Shown one piece after another: positions 21,194 through 30,273 of a stretch of DNA of 36,885 bases. The notes below the pieces were generated by a model. The model was not told where the DNA came from and searched no databases. It saw only the letters and a list, made by a program, of their open reading frames with translations. How positions within the stretch are numbered: position 1 is the first letter of the stretch; each line of letters opens with the position of its first letter. The stretch lies in IMG/VR virus record IMGVR_UViG_3300031722_000093, positions 1 to 36,885 of that record. The stretch is one strand, 5' to 3'. A program made the translations under genes and the position numbers. The stretch is from a virus.

Positions 21194-24100
21194 AAAATAA
21201 TATAGTACCCGATGGATTTGAAGTAGAAGAATCACTCCCACAGGGTTATGAGGTTGAAACAAAACCGCCTAAAGCCTACAAGGTTGATGAAAAATTGCCG
21301 AGTGGATTTGAGGTTGAAGATTCCCCAACCCAAGACACTTCTAACCAAATTCCTGAAAGTGAAAATAATCAAGAATATGTCCCGACTGTATCTGTAAATT
21401 TGGGTGGTAAAGAAATACCTATTTTTACTAATCCTTTTTCTGAGGAAAATCAAAAAGTCCTCGAAGGGAAAGTCGAAGCATATAAAAAGAAATCCTTTGG
21501 TGATAGGTTAAAAGAGACAATATTGCCGAAATGGGAGGAAGAAACCGGCCGTTTTACTCCGGAAGTAACACATCCGGAAGCGACTTGGTTAAATGGTGCA
21601 TTGGATTTAAAAGATATTACAAAAGGCGGAGCAACGCTTCTAGGGAAAACCCTAAAAGGAGCGTTAATTGACGTGCCTACCGAATTATACGACCGTGCAA
21701 AAAACCACGAGCAACTTATAACCGGAAAAGATTTTCAAGAGATTTGGGAAAATACCAAAAGAATTGTGCCGGAAGTTGGCGAAGCTATTATCCATCCATA
21801 CAAAGAAGCCGTAAAAGGTAACTTCAAGCCTATGTTGCAAAACCCTCTCACCACTACACTTGATTTATTAAGTGTGGGAGAAGTTGCTAAACTTGCGAAA
21901 TTAGGTAGGTTTAAAAGTGCCGGAAAAGAACTTGCTGACCTGGCGAAAAATCCTCAAAAATATGTTGCCGAAACTGAAAGACCTATCGGATTAAGCCAAT
22001 TTAAAAAAGCTGAAACACAGCCAAGACCGGCAGTAAATGAGCTTATGGACGAAAGACCTTTGAACCTGAATGAATTTACCAAAATTCAAAATGAAAAATT
22101 AAATCAGTTTGCTCCAACATCAAGAATGGTGAAAGTAGAAAAAGGTGCAAAAACTCAGTTTATAAAAAATTTGGATGAGCTTAAAACCGACGTGCATAAA
22201 AAGCAATTCATCACAGGGGCAAAAAAAGGAAACTTCTTTAAAAAGAATATTTCTGATCCGTTGGAAATGGCGATAATTGATGCCGAAGAATCTTTAAATA
22301 GCACGATTAATAAAATAAAGAAAAATCCATCTGTTTTGGGTGATGAAAATTCCTTCAACAAAATTAATGATGATTTTAATAATGTTTTGGACAAATTACC
22401 GGACGAGGCGAAAGATGATTTTTATCTCCGCTATTATAATGCTCTTGACGAAGCTGAAAACTTTAATAAAACCGGCTATGTGGCTTCTGTTCGACTTCCT
22501 CAAAGATACCAAGATTATTACAATGAATATTTGAATTTGTACAATAGCGGACATCCTCTAGCAAAAAGTGCAACGCAAGAATATTTCCAAAAATACGGCC
22601 AAAAATTACACAATCCGAATTATCCAAAATCTGAACCTTTTGAATTTGATCCGGAACTTGAAAATTTATCTTCTGAGGAAATCTTTAAAAAGATGCAAGA
22701 AATGAGCCCGAAAAACCCTATATTCACTACTCGTGAGATGGATGATAAAATCGGGAAAATCTTTAATAAACATACAAAATATTCTCAGGCGAGAAGTCTT
22801 GAAATTGAAGGTAAAATCAACGATATAATTGGCGATTTAAGCAAAGAGGATAAAGCCGATTTAGTAAAATATTTACAAGACCCGATGAATAATAAAAATG
22901 TTTCTACCGGTGTATTAAAATCAGCAGAGCAAATCCGAGATATTGTAAATACAAATACAAAATCCTTGGTTGAGGGCGGTTATTTGGCTGAGAAAACGGC
23001 ACAAAATAACCCTTATAAACAAGCTGTTATCGCTCGTTGGATTGAAAATAATAAAAATAATTTTACTCCAAGCGAATTAAAACAATTAGCCGAATCCGGA
23101 GAGTTGAAAACTTATGCCGGAGTAAATGATATGGATTTAGATTTAATGAAAGCCGAGTATGAAGGTTCAGACATTCAACCGACTTATTTAAACGTCAATT
23201 ATGGCGATAGAACATTGTTGGACAAAGCTAAACAAAAATTAGGAATTGATCCGGATGTTTTTGAATTGGAACAACCCGTCCCAATTTTGAACAAAAGAAA
23301 ATATGGTCTTTCTCCGAAAATTGATGTTGATAAATCCCTAAACACTTATTTAAAATCCGTTGAAAAACTGCAAGCCAATAGAAAAATTATCGATGAAGTT
23401 ACCCATAATTTCTCTATGCCTCTTGATGAATTTGGAAAAATTAAAAAAGGTTATACCGTATGGTCTCCGGAATTAATTATGCAAGAAATTCGGGAGAAGG
23501 GTTATGCAAAATCTGACGAAATATTAAAAGATTATTTTGATAAAAACGCCGAAGATATTTACAGAACATCAACAAAAGAAGGTTTCCCAATCTACCAAGT
23601 ACCTGAGAGAGCGATTAAAACTCTTTCCGGATATTATTATAAGCCGAAGGGTGTTGATAAAGTTCTAAACAAATTAAATCAACCGTTCAAAAGATACGCA
23701 TTAGCAACCGGCCGTTTCATCGTAAATAACACGGCAAATAACTTCATCAACAATATGATTGAGGGCGTACCGTTAAAAGCATATAAAGCAGCTAACAACC
23801 CAAAATTAAAAGATGTTTTCCCGACTGAATTACAAGATGCCGGATTCTTCGGAAGCGAAAAAAACAAATCAATTCCTTTAATTGAAAAGGGAATAAATGC
23901 GGTAACAAATAAAGTATTGCCTTTCAAGTCAACCCAAAACGTTATGACAAAAGTAATTGATTGGATTTTCGATACAAACTCAAACATTGAAAACTCAGTT
24001 TTTAGAGCTAATTATATTAAACAGATGCAAGATTTAGCCACTCATCAAGGCGTAGGATTGGAAGAAATAATCAACAATCCGCAAGTGCAAGATTTAGCAC

Positions 24101-24897
24101 TTGAAAATACATATAAGAGTTTAGGTGATTATAATACCAAAAAACCTTTGTATAACGCTCCTATGTGGGAGGATGGCGTTGCTTTAACAAGCGTTATACC
24201 TTTTGCAAGGCCATTCGTAGAGCAATCAAAAGTTATGGCTCATCAATTCGTTGACAGACCAACGGCTTTTAATGCTGTGGTTGCGAAACCGGCACAAATA
24301 GGCTCAGATATGGCACGAGACCAAAAAGAGGAATTTGCGGATACTGGCCGAGAACTTCGGGAATACCAAGAAAGAGCTGTATATCAAGGTTATTACTATG
24401 ATTCTGATGGAGAATTGCAAAAAGAGCCGGATATAAGCCAAGTACCTTCCGATGGAAAACCGGTGATGTATGATTCTTCAAGTTTCTTGCCTCACTCAAT
24501 TATTGGTGATTATACAGAGGGCGACCTTTCCGAAATGGCCGGAAAATTAAATCCTTTGGTTGGTCTCACTACATCGGCAATAAGCGGAAATAAATTTGGC
24601 GAAATTCCATTGACTGCTCCGGATAGAGAATGGGGAAAATCGATGAGTAGTGAGGATAAACTATCTTATTTGGTTTCTCAAATATTGCGGACTTACACTC
24701 CGGCCGGTTCAATAGAAAAAATGTTGCCATATAGAAGTTATGACAGTCAATTATTTGTCCCTGATAAAAAGGCGAGGGCAAAAACTCCGTTTTATTATTC
24801 CGGACGTTTCTTTGGTGGAACTGAAATGGTTGCTCCAAAAGCTAAAGGATTTAAAAAGAAAAGTAACATACCAAACGGTTTTGAAATCGAAAAATAA
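21178..24897 (+). CDS. Large internal virion / DNA ejection protein (1239 aa)
   Basis: The biggest gene in the genome, in the place of T7 gene 16. The N-terminus carries four short repeats (PDGFEVEE, PQGYEVET, PKAYKVDE, PSGFEVED, residues about 11-49), and the same motif recurs once at the very C-terminus (IPNGFEIEK). Long helical and coiled-coil regions follow, with a domain around 870-1060 including RFIVNNTANNFINNMIEG and IPFARPFVEQSKVMAHQF. I see no clear lysozyme or transglycosylase motif. It is probably ejected with DNA to span the envelope. The terminal motif may be an anchor or sorting tag. Confidence 0.7.
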   Translation: MAKTVKNNIVPDGFEVEESLPQGYEVETKPPKAYKVDEKLPSGFEVEDSPTQDTSNQIPESENNQEYVPTVSVNLGGKEIPIFTNPFSEENQKVLEGKVEAYKKKSFGDRLKETILPKWEEETGRFTPEVTHPEATWLNGALDLKDITKGGATLLGKTLKGALIDVPTELYDRAKNHEQLITGKDFQEIWENTKRIVPEVGEAIIHPYKEAVKGNFKPMLQNPLTTTLDLLSVGEVAKLAKLGRFKSAGKELADLAKNPQKYVAETERPIGLSQFKKAETQPRPAVNELMDERPLNLNEFTKIQNEKLNQFAPTSRMVKVEKGAKTQFIKNLDELKTDVHKKQFITGAKKGNFFKKNISDPLEMAIIDAEESLNSTINKIKKNPSVLGDENSFNKINDDFNNVLDKLPDEAKDDFYLRYYNALDEAENFNKTGYVASVRLPQRYQDYYNEYLNLYNSGHPLAKSATQEYFQKYGQKLHNPNYPKSEPFEFDPELENLSSEEIFKKMQEMSPKNPIFTTREMDDKIGKIFNKHTKYSQARSLEIEGKINDIIGDLSKEDKADLVKYLQDPMNNKNVSTGVLKSAEQIRDIVNTNTKSLVEGGYLAEKTAQNNPYKQAVIARWIENNKNNFTPSELKQLAESGELKTYAGVNDMDLDLMKAEYEGSDIQPTYLNVNYGDRTLLDKAKQKLGIDPDVFELEQPVPILNKRKYGLSPKIDVDKSLNTYLKSVEKLQANRKIIDEVTHNFSMPLDEFGKIKKGYTVWSPELIMQEIREKGYAKSDEILKDYFDKNAEDIYRTSTKEGFPIYQVPERAIKTLSGYYYKPKGVDKVLNKLNQPFKRYALATGRFIVNNTANNFINNMIEGVPLKAYKAANNPKLKDVFPTELQDAGFFGSEKNKSIPLIEKGINAVTNKVLPFKSTQNVMTKVIDWIFDTNSNIENSVFRANYIKQMQDLATHQGVGLEEIINNPQVQDLALENTYKSLGDYNTKKPLYNAPMWEDGVALTSVIPFARPFVEQSKVMAHQFVDRPTAFNAVVAKPAQIGSDMARDQKEEFADTGRELREYQERAVYQGYYYDSDGELQKEPDISQVPSDGKPVMYDSSSFLPHSIIGDYTEGDLSEMAGKLNPLVGLTTSAISGNKFGEIPLTAPDREWGKSMSSEDKLSYLVSQILRTYTPAGSIEKMLPYRSYDSQLFVPDKKARAKTPFYYSGRFFGGTEMVAPKAKGFKKKSNIPNGFEIEK

Positions 24898-24911
24898 TGA
24901 AAGGATTTTAA

Positions 24912-25670
24912 ATGGCTTTAACAGTACACACACCTGGAACAAAAATCAAAGCAACCGAAATAAATGCCAATAATAATTTTTTATTAGGCCTTATTAACGG
25001 GCTTGGAACAGATTACTCCAACTTTATCAACAAAGATGGAAGTATTAAATTTACGAAAGAGCAGAGTTACGCTACAAGCACGATAAGCAACGTAACAAAC
25101 GCAACTCCTATCGTGGTTATTTCTAACGGACACAATAGATCAACCGGAGAAAAAACTTTTATTAACGGCGTTCTTAATTCTGATGGTGGTAGAAGTGCGG
25201 CGAATGGAGAATGGACAATCACAAAAATCGATGCAAACTCTTTCAGTTTAAATAATTCTGTCGGAAACGGGACATACGCATCCGGAGGAATTGTTTATTT
25301 CTTGCCTACTAACCTCGAAAACCTTGCTCCTATCGCTTATATAGAAAAGGCCTCCGAAGTTTTACCGCTTGGGACTGTCTCAGCTAATTTTACATTAACA
25401 ATGGATAGAATCTGCACGGCGAGCATTACTGCATCTTGTACTTTGGCCTTGCCGACCGGAACATCAACAAAATATCGTTATTGTATGATTGATTTTTCTT
25501 TGGCAAGTACGGCATCATTAACTTTGCCGACTGTTGGAACATCTTTTAAATGGAAATATGGGGTTGTGCCTACTTTGGTTACTACGGAAGGGGTGAGAAA
25601 TCAACTTTTCTTTGAAAGTTTTGACGGTGGTACTACTTGGATTGGTTCTTATGTTCAGATAGGGGCTTAA
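24912..25670 (+). CDS. Tail fibre or appendage protein
   Basis: A protein of 252 aa, beta-rich and Ser/Thr/Asn-rich. It begins MALTVHTPGTKIKATEINANNNFL, a pattern seen at the N-termini of phage fibre-like proteins, and has a small C-terminal beta domain ending FESFDGGTTWIGSYVQIGA. It starts the host-recognition block. The N-terminus would dock to the tail. AATGAAAGGA precedes the ATG. Confidence 0.65.
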   Translation: MALTVHTPGTKIKATEINANNNFLLGLINGLGTDYSNFINKDGSIKFTKEQSYATSTISNVTNATPIVVISNGHNRSTGEKTFINGVLNSDGGRSAANGEWTITKIDANSFSLNNSVGNGTYASGGIVYFLPTNLENLAPIAYIEKASEVLPLGTVSANFTLTMDRICTASITASCTLALPTGTSTKYRYCMIDFSLASTASLTLPTVGTSFKWKYGVVPTLVTTEGVRNQLFFESFDGGTTWIGSYVQIGA

Positions 25671-25671
25671 A

Positions 25672-26169
25672 ATGAATAAAATTTTATTAGGTAGGCATAA
25701 TTTAATAAAAGTTCCTTTTATTAATCATAAAATGACCTCTAGGGACGATGGAAGTGGTTGTATTGTTACAGGAAATTATTGGCATAACCAAGGAGGGGAT
25801 CAGTCTTGGCAATTTTGGAATGAAGATTCTGAATCCGGAAATAATTCAGGTTCTTATACAACTTTGGCTTTGCCTACCACAGACAAAACAGTTTTTTTAA
25901 CCCAAATTATAACACAAGGTACAAATGGGGTCGCAGATAGAGGATTTTATTGTGCAAGGTGGGCGAATTTTACTCTTTATAAAAAAGGAGTTCAAGTCCA
26001 TAATACAGGTGCTTTGAGCTTGCCTTGGAGTTCTGATAAATCGGTAAAAATTCCTTATAATATTTCTTCAATCGAATTTGATGCTATAAGTGCAACGGTT
26101 GGAGGGAACCCGAATTGTCCACAACAACAAACAGGGGGATTTAAGTTAATAGGTTATCAAATGAGATAA
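25672..26169 (+). CDS. Putative receptor-binding beta protein
   Basis: A protein of 165 aa, rich in Gly, Trp and Asn (GCIVTGNYWHNQGGDQSWQFW), consistent with a beta-sandwich like distal fibre or lectin domains. It begins one base after the previous stop. No catalytic motif is visible. I infer a receptor-binding role from position after the fibre gene; other virion roles are possible. Confidence 0.5.
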   Translation: MNKILLGRHNLIKVPFINHKMTSRDDGSGCIVTGNYWHNQGGDQSWQFWNEDSESGNNSGSYTTLALPTTDKTVFLTQIITQGTNGVADRGFYCARWANFTLYKKGVQVHNTGALSLPWSSDKSVKIPYNISSIEFDAISATVGGNPNCPQQQTGGFKLIGYQMR

Positions 26170-26179
26170 GGAGACAAAA

Positions 26180-26674
26180 ATGTACGCAAAAATCGAAGAT
26201 GGAAAACTTATTTTTCCACCGCAAAACAAAAACGACAATATTTTAAATTATTCCGGCGATGTTGAAATGCTGAAATCTGACGGATTTATCGATATTCCGG
26301 ACGAACAAATCGCAATTTATAATCGTGGTTATGGTTACAAATTTGAGAATAATCAAATTATTGATATTTCTGAAACTGACGAATATAAAAATCAAGTTGC
26401 AGATGCTGAAAGAAAAGCTCTGCTCAAAGAATTTATATCAACAAGTATCGGATTTTTGAAAGTAAATACTGCGGTTGGGGATTTGCTTTCTATTTTTAAC
26501 ACTTACGCAATCGATGTAATGAGAAAAAATGTTTTTCCGGCCGGAGTTCTTTTAATTTATCAAGCAGATAAATCATCCGCTTTCAATACCGAAATGGACG
26601 CCGATACTTTCTTCAAAATTTATGATGAAGTAAAAGCCGGATATTTAACAAGATTTAACACAAACGGAATTTAG
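26180..26674 (+). CDS. Tail-fibre associated protein
   Basis: A 164-aa protein with an N-terminal YAKIEDGKLIFPPQNKN segment that is common in small fibre-operon proteins. It also has a helical middle (YKNQVADAERKALLKEF) and a hydrophobic helix (FLKVNTAVGDLLSIFNTYA). It may be a fibre chaperone or assembly factor. AAGGAGAC precedes the ATG. Confidence 0.5.
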   Translation: MYAKIEDGKLIFPPQNKNDNILNYSGDVEMLKSDGFIDIPDEQIAIYNRGYGYKFENNQIIDISETDEYKNQVADAERKALLKEFISTSIGFLKVNTAVGDLLSIFNTYAIDVMRKNVFPAGVLLIYQADKSSAFNTEMDADTFFKIYDEVKAGYLTRFNTNGI

Positions 26675-26682
26675 GAGGAATT

Positions 26683-27042
26683 ATGCCATTTACAATAGAT
26701 GAAACCAGCTTACTTATAAAAGGTCGGAAGGGGGATTCTGCCTCTTTTACATTTAATTTTAACCAAGATATGACACCTTACACAATAAGTTTTGTTATTA
26801 AAAAGAATGTTAATGACGAAATCCCTTTGATTCATAAAGAATTCGCCGGTTCTGCATTGGGAGGTATTACGATAAATCTATCATCAGATGATACCGACAA
26901 ATTAGAATCCAAAGGAAATAGTTACGGGACTTACTATTGGGGATTGAGAATAAATAACGGGATAGAATTTGCACAAACAATAATCCCACAAGAATTTAAA
27001 AATGCCCCAATGATGTACATTTATCCGGAAATAGGAGATTAA
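26683..27042 (+). CDS. BppU-like immunoglobulin-fold virion protein
   Basis: A protein of 119 aa with the pattern of phage baseplate/fibre N-terminal domains: GRKGDSASFTFNFNQDMTPYTISFVIKKNVND, then ITINLSSDDTDKL and YGTYYWGLRINNGIEFAQTI. Such modules describe a small beta-sandwich that anchors receptor-binding parts. GGAGGAATT precedes the ATG. It is followed at two bases by a collagen-like gene. Confidence 0.6.
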   Translation: MPFTIDETSLLIKGRKGDSASFTFNFNQDMTPYTISFVIKKNVNDEIPLIHKEFAGSALGGITINLSSDDTDKLESKGNSYGTYYWGLRINNGIEFAQTIIPQEFKNAPMMYIYPEIGD

Positions 27043-27043
27043 T

Positions 27044-27265
27044 ATGACAGGTATAAACGTAACAATAGGAGCAGAAAAAAACGAAAGTGATGTAACTTTT
27101 GCAGAGGCAAAAGGCGACAAAGGCGATCCAGGTATTCAGGGAAAAAGTGCATACGAAGTTTGGTTGGAATTAGGCAATATCGGCACAGAAGCCGATTTTA
27201 TTGCTTCTCTTAGAGGCCCGAAAGGTGATACCGTCCAAGTCGAAATGGTATGGGCTATAGATTAA
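27044..27265 (+). CDS. Collagen-like small fibre protein
   Basis: A protein of 73 aa with G-X-Y triplets (GDKGDPGIQGK, about 25-35; RGPKGD near 60) flanking the widespread phage motif SAYEVWLELGN-GTEADFIASL. Triplets favour trimeric fibres. It lies within the receptor-binding cluster and has GGAGAT before the ATG. It is short, so it may extend another fibre rather than act alone. Confidence 0.7.
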   Translation: MTGINVTIGAEKNESDVTFAEAKGDKGDPGIQGKSAYEVWLELGNIGTEADFIASLRGPKGDTVQVEMVWAID

Positions 27266-27275
27266 GGATTAAATT

Positions 27276-27368
27276 ATGAATTTTTTTAAAAATTTAAAAG
27301 ACCGTCTCTCAGGTTGGGCTTACCTTTGGGACGGTAAATTTGAGTTTAAAATAACGTGGAAGTTTTAA
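27276..27368 (+). CDS. 30-aa microprotein
   Basis: AAGGA lies seven bases before the ATG. The peptide MNFFKNLKDRLSGWAYLWDG... is basic and rich in aromatic residues, with an amphipathic look. It fills the gap between the collagen-like gene and the next gene. It could be a small lysis or tail peptide; no family is known to me. Confidence 0.5.
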   Translation: MNFFKNLKDRLSGWAYLWDGKFEFKITWKF

Positions 27369-27382
27369 GAAAGGAAAAAATT

Positions 27383-27649
27383 ATGTTCAAAAAATTACAA
27401 CAAAAACTCGTCTTAGCGGTTTTGAAATCGCAAGCGAAAGGATTGGCAAAAATGGCAATCGCTCAATTAGAGGGTATGGACGAAGATGTTACGGCTGATT
27501 CAATTACTGCCCTTGCCGAGACTGCAATTAAAGGTTATTGCGGATTTAGTACCCCTGATTTTGTCGATAAAATTGCCGATAAAGCCGTCGCCGGAGTTCT
27601 CGATAAAGTTAGGGATGAAGCTGTTAAATTGTTGCAAAAGGTAAAATAA
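27383..27649 (+). CDS. Small helical protein (88 aa), unknown
   Basis: An Ala/Lys-rich helical protein (LVLAVLKSQAKGLAKMAIAQLEG) with a C-terminal amphipathic helix (VLDKVRDEAVKLLQKVK). GAAAGG precedes ATG 27383; the in-frame ATG-less upstream extension overlaps the 30-aa gene and is unlikely. It stands between the fibre and lysis genes. Confidence 0.65.
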   Translation: MFKKLQQKLVLAVLKSQAKGLAKMAIAQLEGMDEDVTADSITALAETAIKGYCGFSTPDFVDKIADKAVAGVLDKVRDEAVKLLQKVK

Positions 27650-27650
27650 A

Positions 27651-28193
27651 ATGCTAGGACGATTTATAACAGGAAAATCCGTAATTCAGCAAGAAGATAA
27701 TGGAAGCAAGTGGTACACGCTTCATAATCAGCTTTTTATGGATGAGGATGAGCAAATCTACCTTGTACCGAGAAATTGCGAAACTGACGGCTATACTTAC
27801 CCAACGGGCGGACGAACACAATGGGACATCCGACCGGCAATCGGACACGATTTTGAGTGTAAATTTCATCAAGAGCTTATTGTAAAATTGCCTTTTTACG
27901 AATTGTGTAAACGTGGATATGTTGCAAATCGTATGGTTGATGATAAAGGGATTTTAATTTGTAAAAATATTCCGGAAGAATTTTTGGAATTAAGAGAAAC
28001 CACTTTCTTAAAAGCAAATGCAAAATTTCGCCGAATGATGAAATCTGTTGGGCTTAGTCCGTTTTTAACCAATGTTATGTATTTGGGAGTACATTTGAAT
28101 GTTGGTTGGTTTACCTGGTTAATAAAAAAATGGTTTAAGGATGAGCCAAAATATTTTGATATGACAAAAATTTACAAGGAGGATGAAAATTGA
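27651..28193 (+). CDS. DUF1353 family protein
   Basis: A protein of 180 aa. The motif CETDGYTYP...IRPAIGHDFECKF (about 42-70) matches DUF1353, a phage family often found close to holin/endolysin genes. Two hydrophobic segments follow later (LSPFLTNVMYLGVHL; VGWFTWLIKKW), so membrane contact is possible. The molecular role of the family is not settled. Its stop overlaps the TTG start of the next small gene. Confidence 0.65.
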   Translation: MLGRFITGKSVIQQEDNGSKWYTLHNQLFMDEDEQIYLVPRNCETDGYTYPTGGRTQWDIRPAIGHDFECKFHQELIVKLPFYELCKRGYVANRMVDDKGILICKNIPEEFLELRETTFLKANAKFRRMMKSVGLSPFLTNVMYLGVHLNVGWFTWLIKKWFKDEPKYFDMTKIYKEDEN

Positions 28194-28273
28194 AAGTAAT
28201 ACCGATTAAAGCAACACCTACATATACCTTATTCAAAGGGAAGAAAAGACAAAAGAGCGAGGTTAAAAAATAG
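28190..28273 (+). CDS. 27-aa basic peptide
   Basis: TTG 28190 overlaps the preceding stop (ATTGA), with AGGAGG seven bases before it. The peptide MKVIPIKATPTYTLFKGKKR... is strongly basic at its end. Its stop overlaps the GTG start of the next gene, so three genes are chained. Real but of unknown use; a lysis or packaging accessory peptide is conceivable. Confidence 0.5.
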   Translation: MKVIPIKATPTYTLFKGKKRQKSEVKK

Positions 28274-28518
28274 TGGATAATTTATTATTACAATGGTCGC
28301 CGATAATTATTGTTTTGGTTATGTTTTTGATACAAAACCGAATTTTTGTTACTCCGGAGCAGCTTGAAAAAAAACATAGAGAAATTCTCGAAGATGCAGA
28401 AAATAAATTCGTTGTTATTAAGCAATACCAAGAAATGAAGGAAAGCATAAAAGAGCAATATACAGACGTGAAAGATAGCATCGATAAGATTTTCGATTTG
28501 TTGAGGGTTCAAAAATGA
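28273..28518 (+). CDS. Membrane-anchored coiled-coil protein (holin or spanin-like)
   Basis: An 81-aa protein with one N-terminal membrane segment (WSPIIIVLVMFLIQ, about 8-21), then a highly charged coiled coil (EQLEKKHREILEDAENKF...). This shape fits inner-membrane spanins or small one-helix holins. It overlaps the amidase gene by four bases, so a lysis role is probable. Start is GTG with GAGG upstream. No separate outer-membrane spanin was found. Confidence 0.6.
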   Translation: MDNLLLQWSPIIIVLVMFLIQNRIFVTPEQLEKKHREILEDAENKFVVIKQYQEMKESIKEQYTDVKDSIDKIFDLLRVQK

Positions 28519-29003
28519 AAAAAATCATAATTCATTGGACGGCCGGATTTGGTATGCCTACGGCTCACGAATTAGAGTGTTATCACTATTTGATAGATAC
28601 TCTCGGAAAACTGCATCAAGGGAAATTTAAACCTGAGGATAACTTGAATTGTGAGGACAATAAATACGCTCATCATACTGGCGGAGGGAACACCGGTTCG
28701 ATTGGAGTTTCTATGTGCGGTATGGTCGGCTTCCAAAGTTCAAGTCATATCGGAAGTTGTCCGATAACTAAAGTACAATTTGAGGCTTGTATGAAATTAT
28801 GTGCGGAGCTGGCGAAAAAATATGATATAAAAATTACTCCGGACACAATAATGACACATTACGAATTCGGACAGAAGCATCCGGACACCACAAGTTATGG
28901 GAAAATAGATATTATATTTATTCCTCCGTATTCTTGGCTTTCAAAAGATGATTGCGGATCTTTCATTCGTTCAAAAATTGGATGGTATCAAGAAAATTCC
29001 TAG
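28515..29003 (+). CDS. N-acetylmuramoyl-L-alanine amidase endolysin
   Basis: A compact (162 aa) Amidase_2 / T7-lysozyme type enzyme that cuts the lactyl-amide bond of peptidoglycan. Zinc ligands are likely H7 (IIIHWTAG), H115 (MTHYEFG) and D132 two residues after K130 (YGKID). The H53-H54 pair in AHHTGGGN is also typical. No cell-wall-binding domain or signal peptide is present, which is usual for phages of Gram-negative hosts. It is the last gene of the late operon. Confidence 0.88.
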   Translation: MKKIIIHWTAGFGMPTAHELECYHYLIDTLGKLHQGKFKPEDNLNCEDNKYAHHTGGGNTGSIGVSMCGMVGFQSSSHIGSCPITKVQFEACMKLCAELAKKYDIKITPDTIMTHYEFGQKHPDTTSYGKIDIIFIPPYSWLSKDDCGSFIRSKIGWYQENS

Positions 29004-29132
29004 AACGCTCAAAATCGTTTTTAAGGCTTGTTTATATACTCGGGGGTACAAATACACCTAAAAATGATTCAATCATGCTTATCGCCCCGAAAACCATAGT
29101 GGAAAATTAGTGTTTTCCTTTCTTTTTAATTG
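29004..29132 (+). other. 3' untranslated region with nested inverted repeats
   Basis: No gene. TCGGGG (29040-29045) pairs with CCCCGA (29085-29090). Within the loop ATGATT-C-AATCAT (29064-29076) is a perfect small inverted repeat. The stretch could protect the late message from degradation or mark a processing site. Confidence 0.4.
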
Positions 29133-29168
29133 ACCGTTTCAGTTTGTAAACTGAGACGGTTTTTTTTT
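29133..29168 (+). terminator. Strong late-operon terminator
   Basis: A 13-bp stem (29133-29145 with 29148-29160, one G-U pair), minimal loop and a run of eight or more T. It ends the late transcript before the integrase gene. Confidence 0.95.
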
Positions 29169-29202
29169 GTTTAATTTTATGTAATTGTGCTATATTAATT
29201 TT

Positions 29203-30219
29203 ATGAGCGTAAGATTTGAAAATGGGAAGTGGTATTATAGATTTAGACTTTATGGCAAACGCCCTCACGGTGTTTGTTATGGGTGCAATACCTATGAAGA
29301 AGCGAAAGAGTTTGAAGCTGATTTAATTACAAAAATGAGTTTAATTCATCGTGGGAAAATACCGGACGACCAAATAATAACCATAAAAGAAATGTTTAAT
29401 ATTTCTATGAGAATTTCAGAGGCGAACAATGCGGAAAAAACCCACAAGGATAATTTGCACAAAGTCGAAGTATTAAGCGAGTTTTTCGGTGCGAAAAATT
29501 CTATATCTGAAATTACCCCTAGCAAGATAGAGGAATTTAAAACATATCTTATAAAAACAAAAAAACGGTCAAAGGCTACTTTTAATAGGTATTATGCTTG
29601 TTTATCAAAAGCGTTTAATGATGTAATAATCGATAAAAAATTGAATATTCAAAACCCTTGCCGGAGTGTTAAAAAATTAAAGGAAGATAACCAAATCACA
29701 AGATACCTCACCAAAGAGGAAGAAGAACGGTTGATGTCTGAGATTCCGGCTTATATGAAACCGATAATAGTATGTGCTTTATCGACCGGATTAAGGCTTT
29801 CAAACGTCCTTAATCTAAAATGGGAAAGCATAGATTTTGATGCTAATTTTATAGAAATTTTAAGACAACTGAATAAGGGACACAAAAAAATACAACTCCC
29901 AATTTCCAAAAAATTAAAACTAATTTTAGAAGAAATAGGGATTAAAAAAACTGGATTTGTTTTCATAAGTTACCGCACAAACACAAGATTTAAAAAGATA
30001 GATAACGGATTTAACGAGGCGTGCAAACGTGCAAATATTGAAAATTTCAGATTTCACGATTTAAGGCATACAGTCGCAACTCGTTTAGTAGCCAATGGTG
30101 CAGACTTAGGAACGGTTAAAGAGTATATGGGGCATAGCACTTTAGCAATGACACAAAGATATTCTCACCCCACACCTGAAAATATGCTAAAAGCTGTTGA
30201 CATTTTAGATAGTTTTTAG
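29203..30219 (+). CDS. int: Tyrosine recombinase integrase
   Basis: A 338-aa phage integrase. An N-terminal arm-binding region starts VRFENGKWYYRFRLYGKRP. The core-binding domain spans about 60-160. The catalytic residues are R198 (TGLRLSNVL), a Lys near 225 (NKGHKK), H285 and R288 (FHDLRHTVATR), H311 (MGHSTL) and Y320 (QRYSH). It recombines attP (just downstream) with a host tRNA-Tyr gene. The ATG at 29203 has no ribosome site, but TGTGCTATATT, an extended -10, ends eight bases before it, so a leaderless message is likely. Confidence 0.95.
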   Translation: MSVRFENGKWYYRFRLYGKRPHGVCYGCNTYEEAKEFEADLITKMSLIHRGKIPDDQIITIKEMFNISMRISEANNAEKTHKDNLHKVEVLSEFFGAKNSISEITPSKIEEFKTYLIKTKKRSKATFNRYYACLSKAFNDVIIDKKLNIQNPCRSVKKLKEDNQITRYLTKEEEERLMSEIPAYMKPIIVCALSTGLRLSNVLNLKWESIDFDANFIEILRQLNKGHKKIQLPISKKLKLILEEIGIKKTGFVFISYRTNTRFKKIDNGFNEACKRANIENFRFHDLRHTVATRLVANGADLGTVKEYMGHSTLAMTQRYSHPTPENMLKAVDILDSF

Positions 30220-30273
30220 TAAGCTTAACTTGTCTAGTGTTCAAACACAATCCATTTTATTCAAAAAAGCGTT

